DNA from: Sphingomonas sp.
GTDB taxonomy: Bacteria > Pseudomonadota > Alphaproteobacteria > Sphingomonadales > Sphingomonadaceae
Assembly (NCBI RefSeq): GCF_017304635.1
Contig: NZ_JAFKMA010000001.1
Coordinates: 434,001-498,000 of the forward strand
Reading direction: 5' to 3'
Length of the DNA: 64,000 nucleotides
In this document: positions 18,037 through 28,471 of the stretch, one piece after another
Position numbering within the stretch: the first letter of the stretch is position 1
Layout of the letters: every line of letters begins with the position of its first letter
Notes under the pieces: model-generated
What the model was told of the DNA's origin: nothing
Seen by the model: only the letters and a program-made list of their open reading frames with translations
The model's database searches: none
Made by a program: the position numbers and the translations under genes

Positions 18037-18732
18037 ATGCGTTCCAAGACACTGCTCGCTTGCGTGTCGGCGCTGGGGCTGACGCTGACCGCCGCCTCGC
18101 CGGCGTTTGCCGAGGGCAAGACCGATCGCGCGCGCCAGGCGATCGCGGAGGCGCAGGCCAAGGTCGACGCCGCGTCCCGGCTCGGCACCGCCGCGACGGC
18201 GCCACGTACGCTGGCCGATGCGCAGGCCGCGCTGCGGGCGGCGCAGGACGACCTGAAGGGTAGCCACAAGGAACAGGCGATCGCTGACGCCCAGCGCGCC
18301 TCGCAACTCGCCGACACCGCGATGAACGAAATGCAGCGGATGCGCGCGGAGCATGCGCGCGACGATCGCGCCGCCGCCGATGCGCAGACCCAGGCCGCGC
18401 AGGCCCAGGCCCAGGCGCAGCAGGCGCAGGCTCAGGCGGCCGACGCCAACGCCCGCGCCGCCGCCGCGCAGGATGCCGCCGCCGCTGCCCAGGCCGATGC
18501 CGCCGCCGCGCGCGCCGCGCCGCCGGTGATCGTCCAGACCCCGGCGCCGGCGCCGGACCCCGCGCCGACAACGACGACCGCGACGACGACGACCGAAACG
18601 GTCGCGCCGGCCACCCGCACCGTCACGCGCGTCGTACCGAAGCGCCGTGTCGTCCATCGCAAGGTCGTTCGCGCTGCGACGCCGGCCGCCGCGACCAAGA
18701 CCACGACGACGGTCACGACCCACACCAACTGA
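18037..18732 (+). CDS. exported Ala/Gln-rich coiled-coil protein (DUF4398-like)
   Basis: This 231-residue protein starts with a Sec signal peptide (SALGLTLTAASPAFA, cleavage after AFA). A DUF4398-like helical region (TDRARQAIAEAQAKVDAASR) follows, then alanine/glutamine heptads, a proline-rich link, threonine-rich tracts and a basic patch (RVVPKRRVVHRKVVR). It is probably a periplasmic or outer-membrane-associated coiled coil. GGGAGA precedes the ATG. Function is unknown. Confidence 0.75.
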   Translation: MRSKTLLACVSALGLTLTAASPAFAEGKTDRARQAIAEAQAKVDAASRLGTAATAPRTLADAQAALRAAQDDLKGSHKEQAIADAQRASQLADTAMNEMQRMRAEHARDDRAAADAQTQAAQAQAQAQQAQAQAADANARAAAAQDAAAAAQADAAAARAAPPVIVQTPAPAPDPAPTTTTATTTTETVAPATRTVTRVVPKRRVVHRKVVRAATPAAATKTTTTVTTHTN

Positions 18733-18756
18733 GTCGCGACGCTCGGCCGGGTTCGT

Positions 18757-19095
18757 TCAGAGAATCGAACCGACCCGGTCGGGCGGCCGGCCGATCACGA
18801 CACCCTTGTCGGTTGCGATCAGCGGGCGCTCGATCAGGATTGGATCCGCCGCCATCGCGGCTAGCACGGCCTCGTCGCTCGCCCCGGCCAGCGCCTTCGC
18901 GCCGTCCTCCGTCTTGCGCAATCCGTCATGTGGGCTGATCCCGCCGCGAGCATAGAGCGCGGCCAGTTCTTCGCGGGTCGGCGGGTGCTTGAGATACTCG
19001 ATTACCGTCACCTCGACCCCCGGCTTCTCGTGCAGGATCGCCAGCGCCTCGCGCGATTTCGAGCAACGCGGATTGTGCCAGATCGTCGCTTTCAC
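18757..19095 (-). CDS. arsC: arsenate reductase (glutaredoxin type)
   Basis: This 112-residue protein has the active-site motif HNPRCSKSREAL with the catalytic cysteine near residue 10, IEYLKHPPTREEL, and the conserved ILIERPLIA segment carrying the third active-site arginine. The family reduces arsenate to arsenite with glutathione and glutaredoxin. The GTG start at 19095 has GGAGG upstream, and its GTGA overlaps the stop of the MFS gene. No arsR or arsB is nearby, so an actual role in arsenic resistance is uncertain. Confidence 0.85.
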   Translation of the reverse strand: MKATIWHNPRCSKSREALAILHEKPGVEVTVIEYLKHPPTREELAALYARGGISPHDGLRKTEDGAKALAGASDEAVLAAMAADPILIERPLIATDKGVVIGRPPDRVGSIL

Positions 19096-20318
19096 TTCGC
19101 CTCCTCCGCCAGGAAGTCGACATCGGTGCGCTCGGGCCCGACCGCCGTCCACACGACCAGCACGACCGCGGTGATCCCCGCGACGATCGCCAGCGCCAGC
19201 CCGTAATTACCGCCGTGCGACTCGGCGATGCCCGCCTGGATCGGGCCGTTGCGCGACGCGATCAGGTTGCCGAGCTGATAGGCGAACCCCGGGAACATGC
19301 CCCGCACCAGCGCCGGCGACAGTTCGTTGAGGTGGACCGGCACGATCCCCCACGCGCCCTGCACCGCGACCTGGATCAGGAACGCGCCGAGCGCCAGCAT
19401 CACCGGCGTCGCCGCGAACGCCCAGAGCGGGATGATCGGCAGAGCGAGCAGGCTGGCGACGATGATCGCGCGCTTGCGCCCGATCCGTTCCGACCAGACG
19501 CCGAACCCGATCCCGCCGACGATCGCCCCGACATTGCCGATCATCGCCAGCAGCCCGACGGTGTGCGTGTCGAACCGGTGCTGCTCCTTGAGGAAGGTCG
19601 GATAGAGGTCCTGCGTCCCGTGGCTGAAGAAGTTGAAGCACGTCATCAGCACGACGAGGTACAGCGCGATCCGCCAGTTGGCGGCGAGCTCGCGCAACGG
19701 GTTGGCGGGCTTTTCGTGCCGACGCCGCTCGAACGCCGGGCTCTCGTCGACGTGCAGGCGGATCAGGAAGACCAGGATCGCCGGCGCGATGCCGACCATG
19801 AACATGCCGCGCCAGCCGATATGGTCGAACAGCAGGAAGTAGATCAGGCTGGCGAGGAAATAGCCCGACGGATAGCCCGATTGCAGCAGCCCGGAGACCG
19901 GTCCGCGCAGCTTCGCCGGGATCGATTCCATCACCAGGCTGGCGCCGATGCCCCACTCGCCGCCCATGCAGAACCCGAACAAGGCGCGGATCACGAACAG
20001 GCTGGTCAGGCTCCACGCGAAGGCGGATGCGAACGAGAAGATCGAGAACAGCAGAATGACGATCATCATGATCGGCCGTCGCCCGAACCGGTCGGCCATC
20101 CAGCCGAACGCGAACGCGCCGAACGGGCGGGCCGCCAGCGTCAGGAAGGTCGCTTCCGATACCGCCTTGATATCGGTGCCGAATTCCTTGGCGATCGCCG
20201 ACAGCATGAACACGAGCAGGAAGAAGTCGAACGCGTCGAGCGTCCAGCCGAGATAGCTCGCCCAGATCGCGCTGCGTTGCCTGGGCTGGAGCGTCTTCAG
20301 GTCGGCGATCAGCGTCAT
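19092..20318 (-). CDS. MFS transporter (carboxylate/sugar-acid type)
   Basis: This protein of about 408 residues has twelve predicted membrane helices. It has the major-facilitator signature in loop 2-3 (GWMADRFGRRPIMM) and a first helix with LGWTLDAFDFFLLVF, as in the SHS branch that carries lactate or sialate with protons. The start at 20318 begins MTLIADLKTLQPRQRSAIWA; a TTG 15 codons upstream is possible. It is translationally coupled to the arsC-like gene by a 4-base overlap. The substrate is not readable. Confidence 0.85.
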   Translation of the reverse strand: MTLIADLKTLQPRQRSAIWASYLGWTLDAFDFFLLVFMLSAIAKEFGTDIKAVSEATFLTLAARPFGAFAFGWMADRFGRRPIMMIVILLFSIFSFASAFAWSLTSLFVIRALFGFCMGGEWGIGASLVMESIPAKLRGPVSGLLQSGYPSGYFLASLIYFLLFDHIGWRGMFMVGIAPAILVFLIRLHVDESPAFERRRHEKPANPLRELAANWRIALYLVVLMTCFNFFSHGTQDLYPTFLKEQHRFDTHTVGLLAMIGNVGAIVGGIGFGVWSERIGRKRAIIVASLLALPIIPLWAFAATPVMLALGAFLIQVAVQGAWGIVPVHLNELSPALVRGMFPGFAYQLGNLIASRNGPIQAGIAESHGGNYGLALAIVAGITAVVLVVWTAVGPERTDVDFLAEEAK

Positions 20319-20691
20319 TCGGGCTCCCCGGCTTGCGCGGAACGTGGCGAAGTTGACGCGCAACCGCGCCTGTCAGGCGTTGCGCGCGCACCGGTCGACC
20401 ACGGCGGCTCCGCGAGGATGACCGACATCATCCTACATTGCCAGCGCGTTCGTGGTGGGGGGAGAGAGGCCGGGGAGACGGAAGGGCGGAGTTGGGGCAA
20501 TGTGGAGCGCTTCGCTCGCGACCCAACATCGATAGGCGCCACACCGGCGGAGGCCGGGGTCCAGTTGGCAAGGCTCTCGTGATGAAGTGCATCGCGTCGT
20601 TACGATCGTCCCCCAACTGGGCCCCGGCCTTCGCCGGGGTGGCGGTATCGTTCGCGTCGGCCGCGCGACCAACACATTCCCCCACCGCTCC
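20319..20691. other. intergenic region with repeat
   Basis: This 373-base gap between the MFS gene start and the DUF983 gene end has no convincing gene. Its right half is occupied by a large imperfect palindrome (20538-20643). Confidence 0.5.
20538..20643. repeat. palindromic element, family B copy 1
   Basis: Arms GCCACACCGGCGGAGGCCGG and beyond (20538-20568) pair imperfectly with 20613-20643, which contains CCCCGGCCTTCGCCGGGGTGG. The 44-base centre is unpaired. Related to elements at 31979, 33281 and 34503. Confidence 0.75.
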
Positions 20692-21186
20692 TCAATCCTC
20701 GCGGTCGGTCCCCGCCTCGGCATCGCCGTGGAGCTTGCTCCACAGCCCCTCGGTCCCGGCCTCGGTGCCGCGGTTGACGAATTGCGAGGCGACCAGCCAG
20801 CCCTTGATCGGCGCGAGCGGCAGGATGCATCCCGCCGCCATGATCGGCGCGGAGGTGACGAGGTGCACCCAAAGCGGCGGGTCGAACGCGACCTGGATCC
20901 ACACCACGACGAAGATCAGCGGCAGCGCGACCAGGCACAGCGAGAAGAAGGCCGGCCCGTCGTCGGGCGCGGCGAAGCGGTAATCGAGCCCGCACACGTC
21001 GCAGCGATCAGCCAGTTTCAGCCACGATCGGAACATCCGTCCCTCGCCGCAGCGCGGACACCGCCCGCGCCAGCCGCAGTTGAAAATCCAGCGCAGCCGA
21101 TCGCCACCCGACGCGAAATGCGTGCCGGGCCAGTCGCGTTGCGTGCCGGCCGTGTCGGCGTGATCCGGCGTGGGTGTCGTGGACAT
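20692..21186 (-). CDS. DUF983 membrane protein
   Basis: This 164-residue protein has a zinc-ribbon-like segment (CGWRGRCPRCGEGRMF, then CDVCGLDYRF) followed by two membrane helices (about residues 80-100 and 107-127). That is the DUF983 layout. In alphaproteobacteria such genes often lie near respiratory oxidase genes, but here it lies behind accC. Function is unknown. Confidence 0.85.
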   Translation of the reverse strand: MSTTPTPDHADTAGTQRDWPGTHFASGGDRLRWIFNCGWRGRCPRCGEGRMFRSWLKLADRCDVCGLDYRFAAPDDGPAFFSLCLVALPLIFVVVWIQVAFDPPLWVHLVTSAPIMAAGCILPLAPIKGWLVASQFVNRGTEAGTEGLWSKLHGDAEAGTDRED

Positions 21187-21246
21187 GCGGTAATCGACCC
21201 CGGCGGACAGCGATGTTGGAGGATCGTTGGATGAAAGTTGGACGGA

Positions 21247-22614
<1,368 letters not shown>

Positions 22615-22627
22615 CTTGATTTCCTAG

Positions 22628-22709
22628 GCCGCGCCGGCCCGCTCCCCCACCCGACCGCCCACAGGATAAACTGGTTGGGCGGTCGGATGGGGGAGCGGGC
22701 CGGCGCGGC
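22628..22709. repeat. palindromic element, family A copy 2
   Basis: 34-bp arms (22628-22661 and 22676-22709) with one mismatch and a 14-base loop, between accB and accC. The arms share CCCGCTCCCCCACCCGACCG with the copy at 53487. In RNA it would form a very stable hairpin inside the acc transcript. Confidence 0.9.
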
Positions 22710-22725
22710 GCAAAACTTGAGACTC

Positions 22726-23211
22726 TTACTCGACGACGACGAGCGGTTGGTCGAACTCGACCGGCTGGCCGCTGGTCACCAGGATCGCGGCGACGGTCCC
22801 GGCGGCGGTCGCGGTGATCGGGTTCATCACCTTCATCGCCTCGATGATGAGGAGCGTGTCGCCGGCCGCGACCTTCTGCCCGACCGTCACGAACGGCTTC
22901 GCCTCGGGATTGGGCGCCAGATAGGCGGTGCCGACCATCGGCGACTTGACCGCATTGGCCGTGCTGGCCGGGGCCGGCGCGCCGGCGTCGGCGGGCGCGG
23001 TCGCCGGTGCCGCGGCGGGGGCCGCCGCCGGTGCCATCGGGGCGGGAGCATAGGCGACGGGAGCCGCCACCGCCGCCGCCTTGCGCGCGACGCGAACCTT
23101 GCGGTCGCCGTCCTCGACCTCGATCTCGGTCAGGTGCGTGTCGTCGAGCAACGTCGCCAGCTGGCGCACCAGTTCAACGTCGATCCGCATGCTGTCGTTG
23201 TTATCTGCCAT
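22726..23211 (-). CDS. accB: biotin carboxyl carrier protein
   Basis: This 161-residue protein has an N-terminal helical part ([20 protein letters not shown]), an Ala/Pro-rich linker, and the C-terminal biotinyl domain with the biotin-accepting lysine in [11 protein letters not shown]. The start at 23211 ([11 protein letters not shown]) was chosen; an upstream frame reaches 23283 but has an atypical sequence. It lies between aroQ and accC. Confidence 0.95.
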   Translation of the reverse strand: MADNNDSMRIDVELVRQLATLLDDTHLTEIEVEDGDRKVRVARKAAAVAAPVAYAPAPMAPAAAPAAAPATAPADAGAPAPASTANAVKSPMVGTAYLAPNPEAKPFVTVGQKVAAGDTLLIIEAMKVMNPITATAAGTVAAILVTSGQPVEFDQPLVVVE

Positions 23212-23260
23212 GCAACCCCCATCGGCCTTCATTCGGGCCAAGTCAAAGTCGCGCCCTGTG

Positions 23261-23695
23261 TCAGAGAGCGGCGGCGGCTTCAAGCGCGAGCATATAGGAC
23301 AGCGCGCCGAATCCGGAAATGGTTCCGCGCGCCGCGCGCCCGACGAAGCTGACGTGGCGGAAGTCCTCGCGCGCCAGCGGGTTGGACAGGTGCACCTCGA
23401 TCACCGGCACCGAAATCGCCCTGATCGCATCATATAACGCCACCGATGTATGGGTCAGCGCGCCGGCATTGAGTAGGATCGCCTTGACGCCCCAGCCCTG
23501 CGAATCGTGCAGCCAGTCGACCAGGTGCCCCTCATGGTTCGATTGCCGCATGTCGACGACATAGCCGAGCTCCTTCGCCCGCACCGTCAACCGCTCGGCA
23601 ATGTCGTCGAGCGTGTCGGCGCCATAGATGTCCGGCTCGCGCGTGCCGAGCAGGTTGAGGTTGGGGCCGTTCAGGACGAGGATCGTTTCGGTCAC
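23261..23695 (-). CDS. aroQ: type II 3-dehydroquinate dehydratase
   Basis: AroQ makes 3-dehydroshikimate in the shikimate pathway. The 144-residue protein has the type II motifs [20 protein letters not shown] (with the active-site loop Arg and Tyr), [23 protein letters not shown] and [17 protein letters not shown]. It starts at a GTG at 23695. It heads the aroQ-accB-accC group and is divergent from thiS. Confidence 0.96.
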   Translation of the reverse strand: MTETILVLNGPNLNLLGTREPDIYGADTLDDIAERLTVRAKELGYVVDMRQSNHEGHLVDWLHDSQGWGVKAILLNAGALTHTSVALYDAIRAISVPVIEVHLSNPLAREDFRHVSFVGRAARGTISGFGALSYMLALEAAAAL

Positions 23696-23749
23696 CTTTG
23701 GCCTTTCGGGTGTGGCGCAATCGATCGCGCCCCTATATCGCGGTTCGTG

Positions 23750-23977
23750 ATGAATACCATGCACACCGACGGCACCGTCTCGATCACGGTCAATGGCGAG
23801 CATCGCCGGGTGGCGGCGGGGCTGAGTCTCGCGCAGCTGGCGGCCGAGCTCGGGCTGGTGCCGGAAAAGGTCGCGGTCGAACGCAATCTGGAAGTGGTGC
23901 CGCGCTCGACGCTGACGCAGGTCATGGTCGAGGATGGCGACGAGATCGAGATCGTCCACTTCGTCGGCGGTGGGTAG
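23750..23977 (+). CDS. thiS: sulfur carrier protein ThiS
   Basis: This ubiquitin-fold protein of 75 residues carries sulfur for the thiazole half of thiamine. It has [20 protein letters not shown], the [13 protein letters not shown] segment and a C-terminal GG tail (VHFVGGG) that is activated as a thiocarboxylate; one extra glycine follows the usual pair. ATG codons at 23750 and 23759 are both possible starts. thiG follows, but with a palindromic element between them. Confidence 0.92.
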   Translation: MNTMHTDGTVSITVNGEHRRVAAGLSLAQLAAELGLVPEKVAVERNLEVVPRSTLTQVMVEDGDEIEIVHFVGGG

Positions 23978-23987
23978 ACGGATCGCC

Positions 23988-24069
23988 GTGCTCCTGCGGA
24001 AGCAGGAGCCTAGGGTTTATCGCGGGCCGACCGTTATTAGGCCCTGGGTTCCTGCTTTCGCAGGAACAC
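23988..24069. repeat. palindromic element, family C copy 1
   Basis: Arms 23988-24015 (GTGCTCCTGCGGAAGCAGGA and on) and 24042-24069 pair with few mismatches. It fills the gap between thiS and thiG and ends about 10 bases before the first thiG ATG. Each arm is itself a small hairpin (CTCCTGC..GCAGGAG). Related to the element at 37087. Confidence 0.85.
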
Positions 24070-24078
24070 GAGAAGTGG

Positions 24079-24888
24079 ATGAAGCGCATGAATATCGCCA
24101 CCCCCGTGACCGCGAACGCCGACGATAGTTGGAGCGTCGCCGGGCGCACGTTCCGCTCGCGGCTGATCGTCGGCACCGGCAAGTACAAGGACTTCGCGCA
24201 GAACGCGGCGGCGGTCGAGGCGTCGGGGGCGGAGATCGTCACGGTCGCCGTCCGCCGTGTCAACGTCAGCGATCCCAAGGCGCCGATGCTGACCGACTAT
24301 ATCGATCCCAAGAAGATCACCTATCTGCCCAACACCGCCGGCTGTTTCGATGCCGACAGCGCGGTCCGCACGCTGCGGCTGGCGCGCGAGGCGGGGGGCT
24401 GGGACCTGGTCAAGCTGGAAGTGCTGGGCGAGGCGCGCACGCTCTACCCCGACATGCGCGAGACGCTGAAGGCGACCGAGACGCTGGTCCGCGAGGGGTT
24501 CAAGCCGATGGTCTATTGCGTCGACGATCCGATCGCGGCGAAGCAGCTGGAGGAAGCCGGCGCGGTCGCGATCATGCCGCTCGGCGCGCCGATCGGGTCG
24601 GGGCTCGGCATCCAGAACCGCGTGACGATCCGCCTGATCGTCGAGGGCGCGGGCGTGCCCGTGCTGGTCGATGCCGGGGTCGGCACGGCGTCGGACGCGG
24701 CGGTGGCGATGGAGCTCGGCTGCGACGGCGTGCTGATGAACACCGCGATCGCCGAGGCGAAGGATCCGGTGGCGATGGCGCGCGCGATGAAACTGGCGGT
24801 GGAAAGCGGGCGTTTGGCGTATCGCGCCGGCCGCATGGGCCAGCGCCGCTATGCCGATCCGTCGAGCCCGCTGGCCGGGCTGATCTAG
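24079..24888 (+). CDS. thiG: thiazole synthase
   Basis: ThiG joins deoxyxylulose phosphate, dehydroglycine and ThiS-borne sulfur to make the thiazole phosphate. The 269-residue protein has [46 protein letters not shown] and the phosphate-binding [20 protein letters not shown]. Starts at 24079 and 24088 are both possible; the latter has GAGAAG at a more usual distance. Confidence 0.95.
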   Translation: MKRMNIATPVTANADDSWSVAGRTFRSRLIVGTGKYKDFAQNAAAVEASGAEIVTVAVRRVNVSDPKAPMLTDYIDPKKITYLPNTAGCFDADSAVRTLRLAREAGGWDLVKLEVLGEARTLYPDMRETLKATETLVREGFKPMVYCVDDPIAAKQLEEAGAVAIMPLGAPIGSGLGIQNRVTIRLIVEGAGVPVLVDAGVGTASDAAVAMELGCDGVLMNTAIAEAKDPVAMARAMKLAVESGRLAYRAGRMGQRRYADPSSPLAGLI

Positions 24889-24914
24889 GGCGGCATTGTC
24901 AAGAGGACGGGCCG

Positions 24915-25736
24915 ATGCGCCGATTGCTGCCGACGATTGCCGCGCTGGCGCTGGCCGCGTGCCACCACAGCGACAAGTTCGACAATCCCAACGCGATGGT
25001 CAACGACAGCGCGCCGGTGAAGGCAACCGCGCCGCAAGCCGTCGAACTGAAGGCGGCGGACGGCAAGCCGGTGTTCGGCATCTATTATCCGGTGACCAAC
25101 CCGAAGGCGCTGATCCTGCTGTTCCACCAGGCTGGATCGTCGAGCGGCGAGTATAAGGACATCGCGCCGCGGTTGCAGCGCGAGGGCTATGCGAGCCTGG
25201 CGATCGACCAGCGGATCGGCGGCAACCTCTATGGTCCCAACCGGACGATGGCGGCGGCGGGCGTCCGTCCGCAATCGGCGACGAGCGGTCCGGACCCCGA
25301 TTTCCTGTCGGCGCTTCCCGACCTGGAAGGCGCGCTGGCCTGGGCCAAGGACAAGGCGGCGGGCGCGCCGATCGTGCTGTGGGGATCGAGCTATTCGGCG
25401 AGCGAGGTGTTCCTGCTCGCCGCCTCCTCGTCGGCCAAGGGCGCGGTGAAGGCGGTGCTCGCCTTTTCGCCGGGCGAATATTTCAACGACAAACTGATGG
25501 TCGAGCATGCCGCGGCCAAGGTCAGCGTGCCGGTGTTCGTCACCTCCGCCAACACCGTCGGCGAGATCGACGAGGCCAAGCCGATCCTCGCCGCGACCAA
25601 GAGCCTCGACCGCCTGCAATACGTGCCGCAGGCGGGCGTGCACGGTTCATCGACGCTCAACGCCAACAAGAACCCGGGCGGCGCCGACGAGAATTGGCGC
25701 GCCGTGCTCGGCTTTCTCAAACGTCAGTTTCCTTGA
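24915..25736 (+). CDS. alpha/beta-hydrolase lipoprotein (dienelactone-hydrolase-like)
   Basis: This 273-residue protein has a lipoprotein signal (TIAALALAACHHS) and then an alpha/beta-hydrolase fold. It has the strand-loop LILLFHQAGSSSGEY, the nucleophile elbow GSSYSASE (a G-x-S-x-S variant of G-x-S-x-G) and a likely catalytic His in QAGVHGSSTL. It is probably anchored to the periplasmic face of a membrane. The substrate is unknown. Confidence 0.8.
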   Translation: MRRLLPTIAALALAACHHSDKFDNPNAMVNDSAPVKATAPQAVELKAADGKPVFGIYYPVTNPKALILLFHQAGSSSGEYKDIAPRLQREGYASLAIDQRIGGNLYGPNRTMAAAGVRPQSATSGPDPDFLSALPDLEGALAWAKDKAAGAPIVLWGSSYSASEVFLLAASSSAKGAVKAVLAFSPGEYFNDKLMVEHAAAKVSVPVFVTSANTVGEIDEAKPILAATKSLDRLQYVPQAGVHGSSTLNANKNPGGADENWRAVLGFLKRQFP

Positions 25737-25830
25737 CCTGCATCAGGAACTTACGCCGCATCGGTCCGTTTTCTGTTGCGCTGCCGGAACGCGATCGCCC
25801 CCGACGCGCGGCAGGAAAAGGATATTCGAA

Positions 25831-26013
25831 ATGGGTGAACTGACCGACAAGATCAAAGGCAATATCGACGAAGCCGTCGGCAAGGTGAAGCAGGCGATCG
25901 GCGGCCACCAGGGCGACAGCGAACTGCACGACGAGGGCGTCGCGCAGCAGGGCAAGGGCAAGTTCGAGCAGCTCAAGGGCAAGGTCAAGGGCGCCCTCGG
26001 AGATGATATCTGA
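25831..26013 (+). CDS. CsbD-family stress protein, 60 aa
   Basis: This 60-residue hydrophilic protein reads GELTDKIKGNIDEAVGKVKQ followed by KGKFEQLKGKVKGALGD, the repeat pattern of CsbD proteins. These are small, abundant and induced by general stress; their mechanism is unknown. A spacing of 94 bases separates it from the upstream lipoprotein gene. Confidence 0.9.
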   Translation: MGELTDKIKGNIDEAVGKVKQAIGGHQGDSELHDEGVAQQGKGKFEQLKGKVKGALGDDI

Positions 26014-26025
26014 CGAAGCGCGCAC

Positions 26026-26047
26026 GCGCCCAGCCTAGCTGGGCGCG
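26026..26047 (+). terminator. hairpin after csbD
   Basis: GCGCCCAG and CTGGGCGC flank a short loop, 15 or so bases past the CsbD stop. There is no T run, so it may only stabilise the transcript; the stronger terminator lies about 80 bases further on. Confidence 0.4.
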
Positions 26048-26124
26048 AGACGCGCAAGTCCGGCCGGCGGGGCGCCAGCCCCGTCCGACGACGCGGCTCC
26101 GCCGCGGCGCTAAGGTCTAGCGAT

Positions 26125-26154
26125 GGGCCGTCCTACCGGACGGCCCTTTTCTTT
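26125..26154 (+). terminator. Rho-independent terminator
   Basis: GGGCCGTCC (26125-26133) and GGACGGCCC (26138-26146) form a perfect 9-bp stem with a 4-base loop, followed by TTTTCTTT. This is the clearest intrinsic terminator in the window; it ends the csbD transcript and lies just upstream of the SMP-30 gene. Confidence 0.85.
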
Positions 26155-26197
26155 ATCCTCCCACCGCGCCATGACGTCACGCGGAAGAGGATACCCG

Positions 26198-27118
26198 ATG
26201 TTCGAATACGAAATCGTCGCCGACGGCTTGCGCTTCCCCGAAGGCCCGGTCGCGATGGCCGACGGCAGCGTCGTGCTGGTCGAGATCGCCGCCGGCCGCA
26301 TCACCAGCGTCCGTCCGGACGGGACCAGGGAAACCGTCGCCGAGCCCGGCGGCGGGCCGAACGGCCTGGCGATCGGACCGGACGGCAAGCTCTATTGCTG
26401 CAACAATGGCGGGTTCAACTGGCACGATGCCGGCGCGTATCTCGCGCCGCACGGCCAGGCCGACGATTATTCGGGCGGGCGGATCGAGCGGATCGACCTC
26501 GCGACCGGCGCGGTCGAGACGCTGTACCGCGACGGCGACTTCGGCTGCGTGTTGCGCGGGCCCAACGATATCGTGTTCGATGACGCCGGCGGCTTCTGGT
26601 TCACCGACCACGGCAAGAACCGCCCGCGCGAACGCGACATCACCGGCATCTTCTACGCCAAGGCGGACGGCAGCCACCTGGCCGAAGTGATCTTCCCGAG
26701 CGAGAACCCCAACGGGGTCGGCCTGTCGCCCGATGGCAAACGGCTCTACGCGGCGGAAACCTATACGTGTCGGCTGATGGCGTTCAACGTCGTCGCGCCG
26801 GGCCAGGTCGACGGCACCGCCGGGCCGGGCGGCCCCGGCATCCCACTCTATCGCCCTGCCGGCTACAAGTTCTTCGATTCGCTGGGGGTCGAGGACGGCG
26901 GCAACGTCGCCGTCGCGACGATCGGCGAATGCGGCATCACCGTGATCTCGCCCGCCGGCGAACTGGTCGAGTTCGTCCCCACCGACGACATCTTCACCAC
27001 CAACATCTGCTGGGGCGGGGCAGATATGATGGACGCCTACATCACCCTCTCCGGCACCGGGCGCCTGGCGAAGATGCGCTGGAAGCGGCCGGGGTTGAAG
27101 CTGCAGTATAATGGCTGA
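26198..27118 (+). CDS. SMP-30/gluconolactonase-like protein
   Basis: This 306-residue protein folds as a six-bladed beta-propeller of the SMP-30/gluconolactonase/LRE type. It has the N-terminal LRFPEGPVAMADGSVVLVEI (metal-ligand Glu), GPNGLAIGPDGKLYCCNN, LRGPNDIVFDDAGGFWFTDH (metal-ligand Asn) and GVGLSPDGKRLYAAET. Family members hydrolyse sugar lactones; the substrate here is unknown. It overlaps the next gene by 8 bases. Confidence 0.88.
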   Translation: MFEYEIVADGLRFPEGPVAMADGSVVLVEIAAGRITSVRPDGTRETVAEPGGGPNGLAIGPDGKLYCCNNGGFNWHDAGAYLAPHGQADDYSGGRIERIDLATGAVETLYRDGDFGCVLRGPNDIVFDDAGGFWFTDHGKNRPRERDITGIFYAKADGSHLAEVIFPSENPNGVGLSPDGKRLYAAETYTCRLMAFNVVAPGQVDGTAGPGGPGIPLYRPAGYKFFDSLGVEDGGNVAVATIGECGITVISPAGELVEFVPTDDIFTTNICWGGADMMDAYITLSGTGRLAKMRWKRPGLKLQYNG

Positions 27119-27560
27119 GTTCTCTTATCGCCCGTTGCGACGGGACGAGATGGATGTCGCCGCGGACCAGCATCGTCTAGCCGGGGAGCTGATTCCCGGG
27201 TTCGACCTGTCGCTGCACAGCGCGCAGGACACGCGCGCTTTCTATTGCGAAACGGTCTTCACCGGCGGTCCGGTGTGGGGCGCGTTCGACGGCGACACGC
27301 TGGTCGGGCACATGGCATTGAAGCCCGGCTGGATCGATCATCTCTACGTCGATCCGGCACATCACGGCAGAGGCATCGGCCGCGCACTGATCGCACTGGC
27401 GCAAGACGCGGCGGCCGACCTGCAACTCTATACCTACGCCGCCAATGCGCGGGCGCGGCGCCTGTACGAGACGGCGGGGTTCGTCGTCGAAGAACACGGC
27501 TTCGATCCCGAGCATGGCAACCGCGTGCCCAACGTCCGCTACCGCTGGCGGCGGGCATGA
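27111..27560 (+). CDS. GNAT-family N-acetyltransferase
   Basis: This 149-residue protein has the GNAT acetyl-CoA site IDHLYVDPAHHGRGIGRALI (Q/R-x-x-G-x-G/A) and the C-terminal helix and strand NARARRLYETAGFVVEEHG. The acceptor is unknown. It overlaps genes on both sides, so the SMP-30, GNAT and HAD proteins are made from one operon. Confidence 0.88.
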   Translation: MAEFSYRPLRRDEMDVAADQHRLAGELIPGFDLSLHSAQDTRAFYCETVFTGGPVWGAFDGDTLVGHMALKPGWIDHLYVDPAHHGRGIGRALIALAQDAAADLQLYTYAANARARRLYETAGFVVEEHGFDPEHGNRVPNVRYRWRRA

Positions 27561-28213
27561 CGCGCGATACCGTCATCTTCGACTTCGGCGGGGTCGTCAC
27601 CTCGTCGCCGTTCGAGGCGTTCAACCGGCTGGAGGCGGAGCGGGGCCTGCCCCGCGACCTGATCCGGCGGATCAACGCGGCGGACGGCGACGGCAATGCC
27701 TGGGCGCGGTTCGAGCGGGCGGAGATCGATGCGGCGGCGTTCGATGCGCTGTTCGCCGCGGAGGCGAGGGCGCACGGCCACGACCTGCGCGGCGACGACG
27801 TGCTCGCGGTGCTGGCCGGCGACATCCGCCCGGGCATGGTCGCGGCGATCGACTGGCTGAAGGCGAACGGCTACCGCGTCGGCTGCATCACCAACAACGT
27901 CCCCACCGGCGAGGGCGCGGGGATGGCGCGCACGGCGGAGAAAGCGGCGGCGATCGCCGCGATCCTGGCGCGGTTCGACCATGTCGTCGAATCGTCGAAG
28001 GTCGGCATCCGCAAGCCCGATCCGGCGATCTACCGGCTGGCGTGCGAGGCGCTGGGCGTGGTGCCGGCGCAATGCGTGTACCTCGACGACCTCGGCATCA
28101 ACTGCAAGCCCGCCGCCGCGCTCGGCATGGCGGCGATCAAGGTGACAGGCGAGGGGCAGGCGCTGGGTGAACTGGCGGCGGCGCTGGGGCTGGCGGCGGG
28201 GACGTTGCGCTGA
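27557..28213 (+). CDS. HAD-IA family hydrolase
   Basis: This 218-residue protein has motif I FDFGGVVTSSPF, motif II CITNNVP, the lysine of motif III in ESSKVGIRKPDPAIY and motif IV YLDDLGINCKPA. The GGV after the catalytic Asp is typical of the epoxide-hydrolase-N/acyl-CoA-dehydrogenase-linked HAD branch. Its ATGA overlaps the GNAT stop. The substrate is unknown. Confidence 0.88.
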   Translation: MTRDTVIFDFGGVVTSSPFEAFNRLEAERGLPRDLIRRINAADGDGNAWARFERAEIDAAAFDALFAAEARAHGHDLRGDDVLAVLAGDIRPGMVAAIDWLKANGYRVGCITNNVPTGEGAGMARTAEKAAAIAAILARFDHVVESSKVGIRKPDPAIYRLACEALGVVPAQCVYLDDLGINCKPAAALGMAAIKVTGEGQALGELAAALGLAAGTLR

Positions 28214-28259
28214 GGCCGGGTGGCGGTTTCGCGCGGCGCCGCTCGGCCACGCAAACCTC

Positions 28260-28343
28260 GTCACCTCGGACTTGAGCCGGGGTCCAACTTCTACCTGATC
28301 CTTCTGCGCAAAAAGCGGGACCCCGGCTCAAGGCCGGGTGACG
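28260..28343. repeat. palindromic element, family D copy 1
   Basis: GTCACCTCGGACTTGAGCCG (from 28260) pairs with the segment at 28317-28343 (GGGACCCCGGCTCAAGGCCG and on). It lies in the 258-base gap between the HAD gene and scoA, which shows no gene. Related to the element at 47112. Confidence 0.85.
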
Positions 28344-28471
28344 GGAGAGGGGGTCGGTTTGGTCGAATACGGCTCCGGGCGGAGCGGGACCGGCTCGGCA
28401 GATGATCGGGCGGAACCGGCCGGCATCGCCCCCTTGCGCAGCGGCCTCAACCAACGGCATAGCGTCGGGCC

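Noticed and set aside
23696-23749. Thiamine riboswitch upstream of thiS
   Set aside because: Only 54 bases separate aroQ and thiS, too short for the TPP fold, and no THI-box motif is visible.
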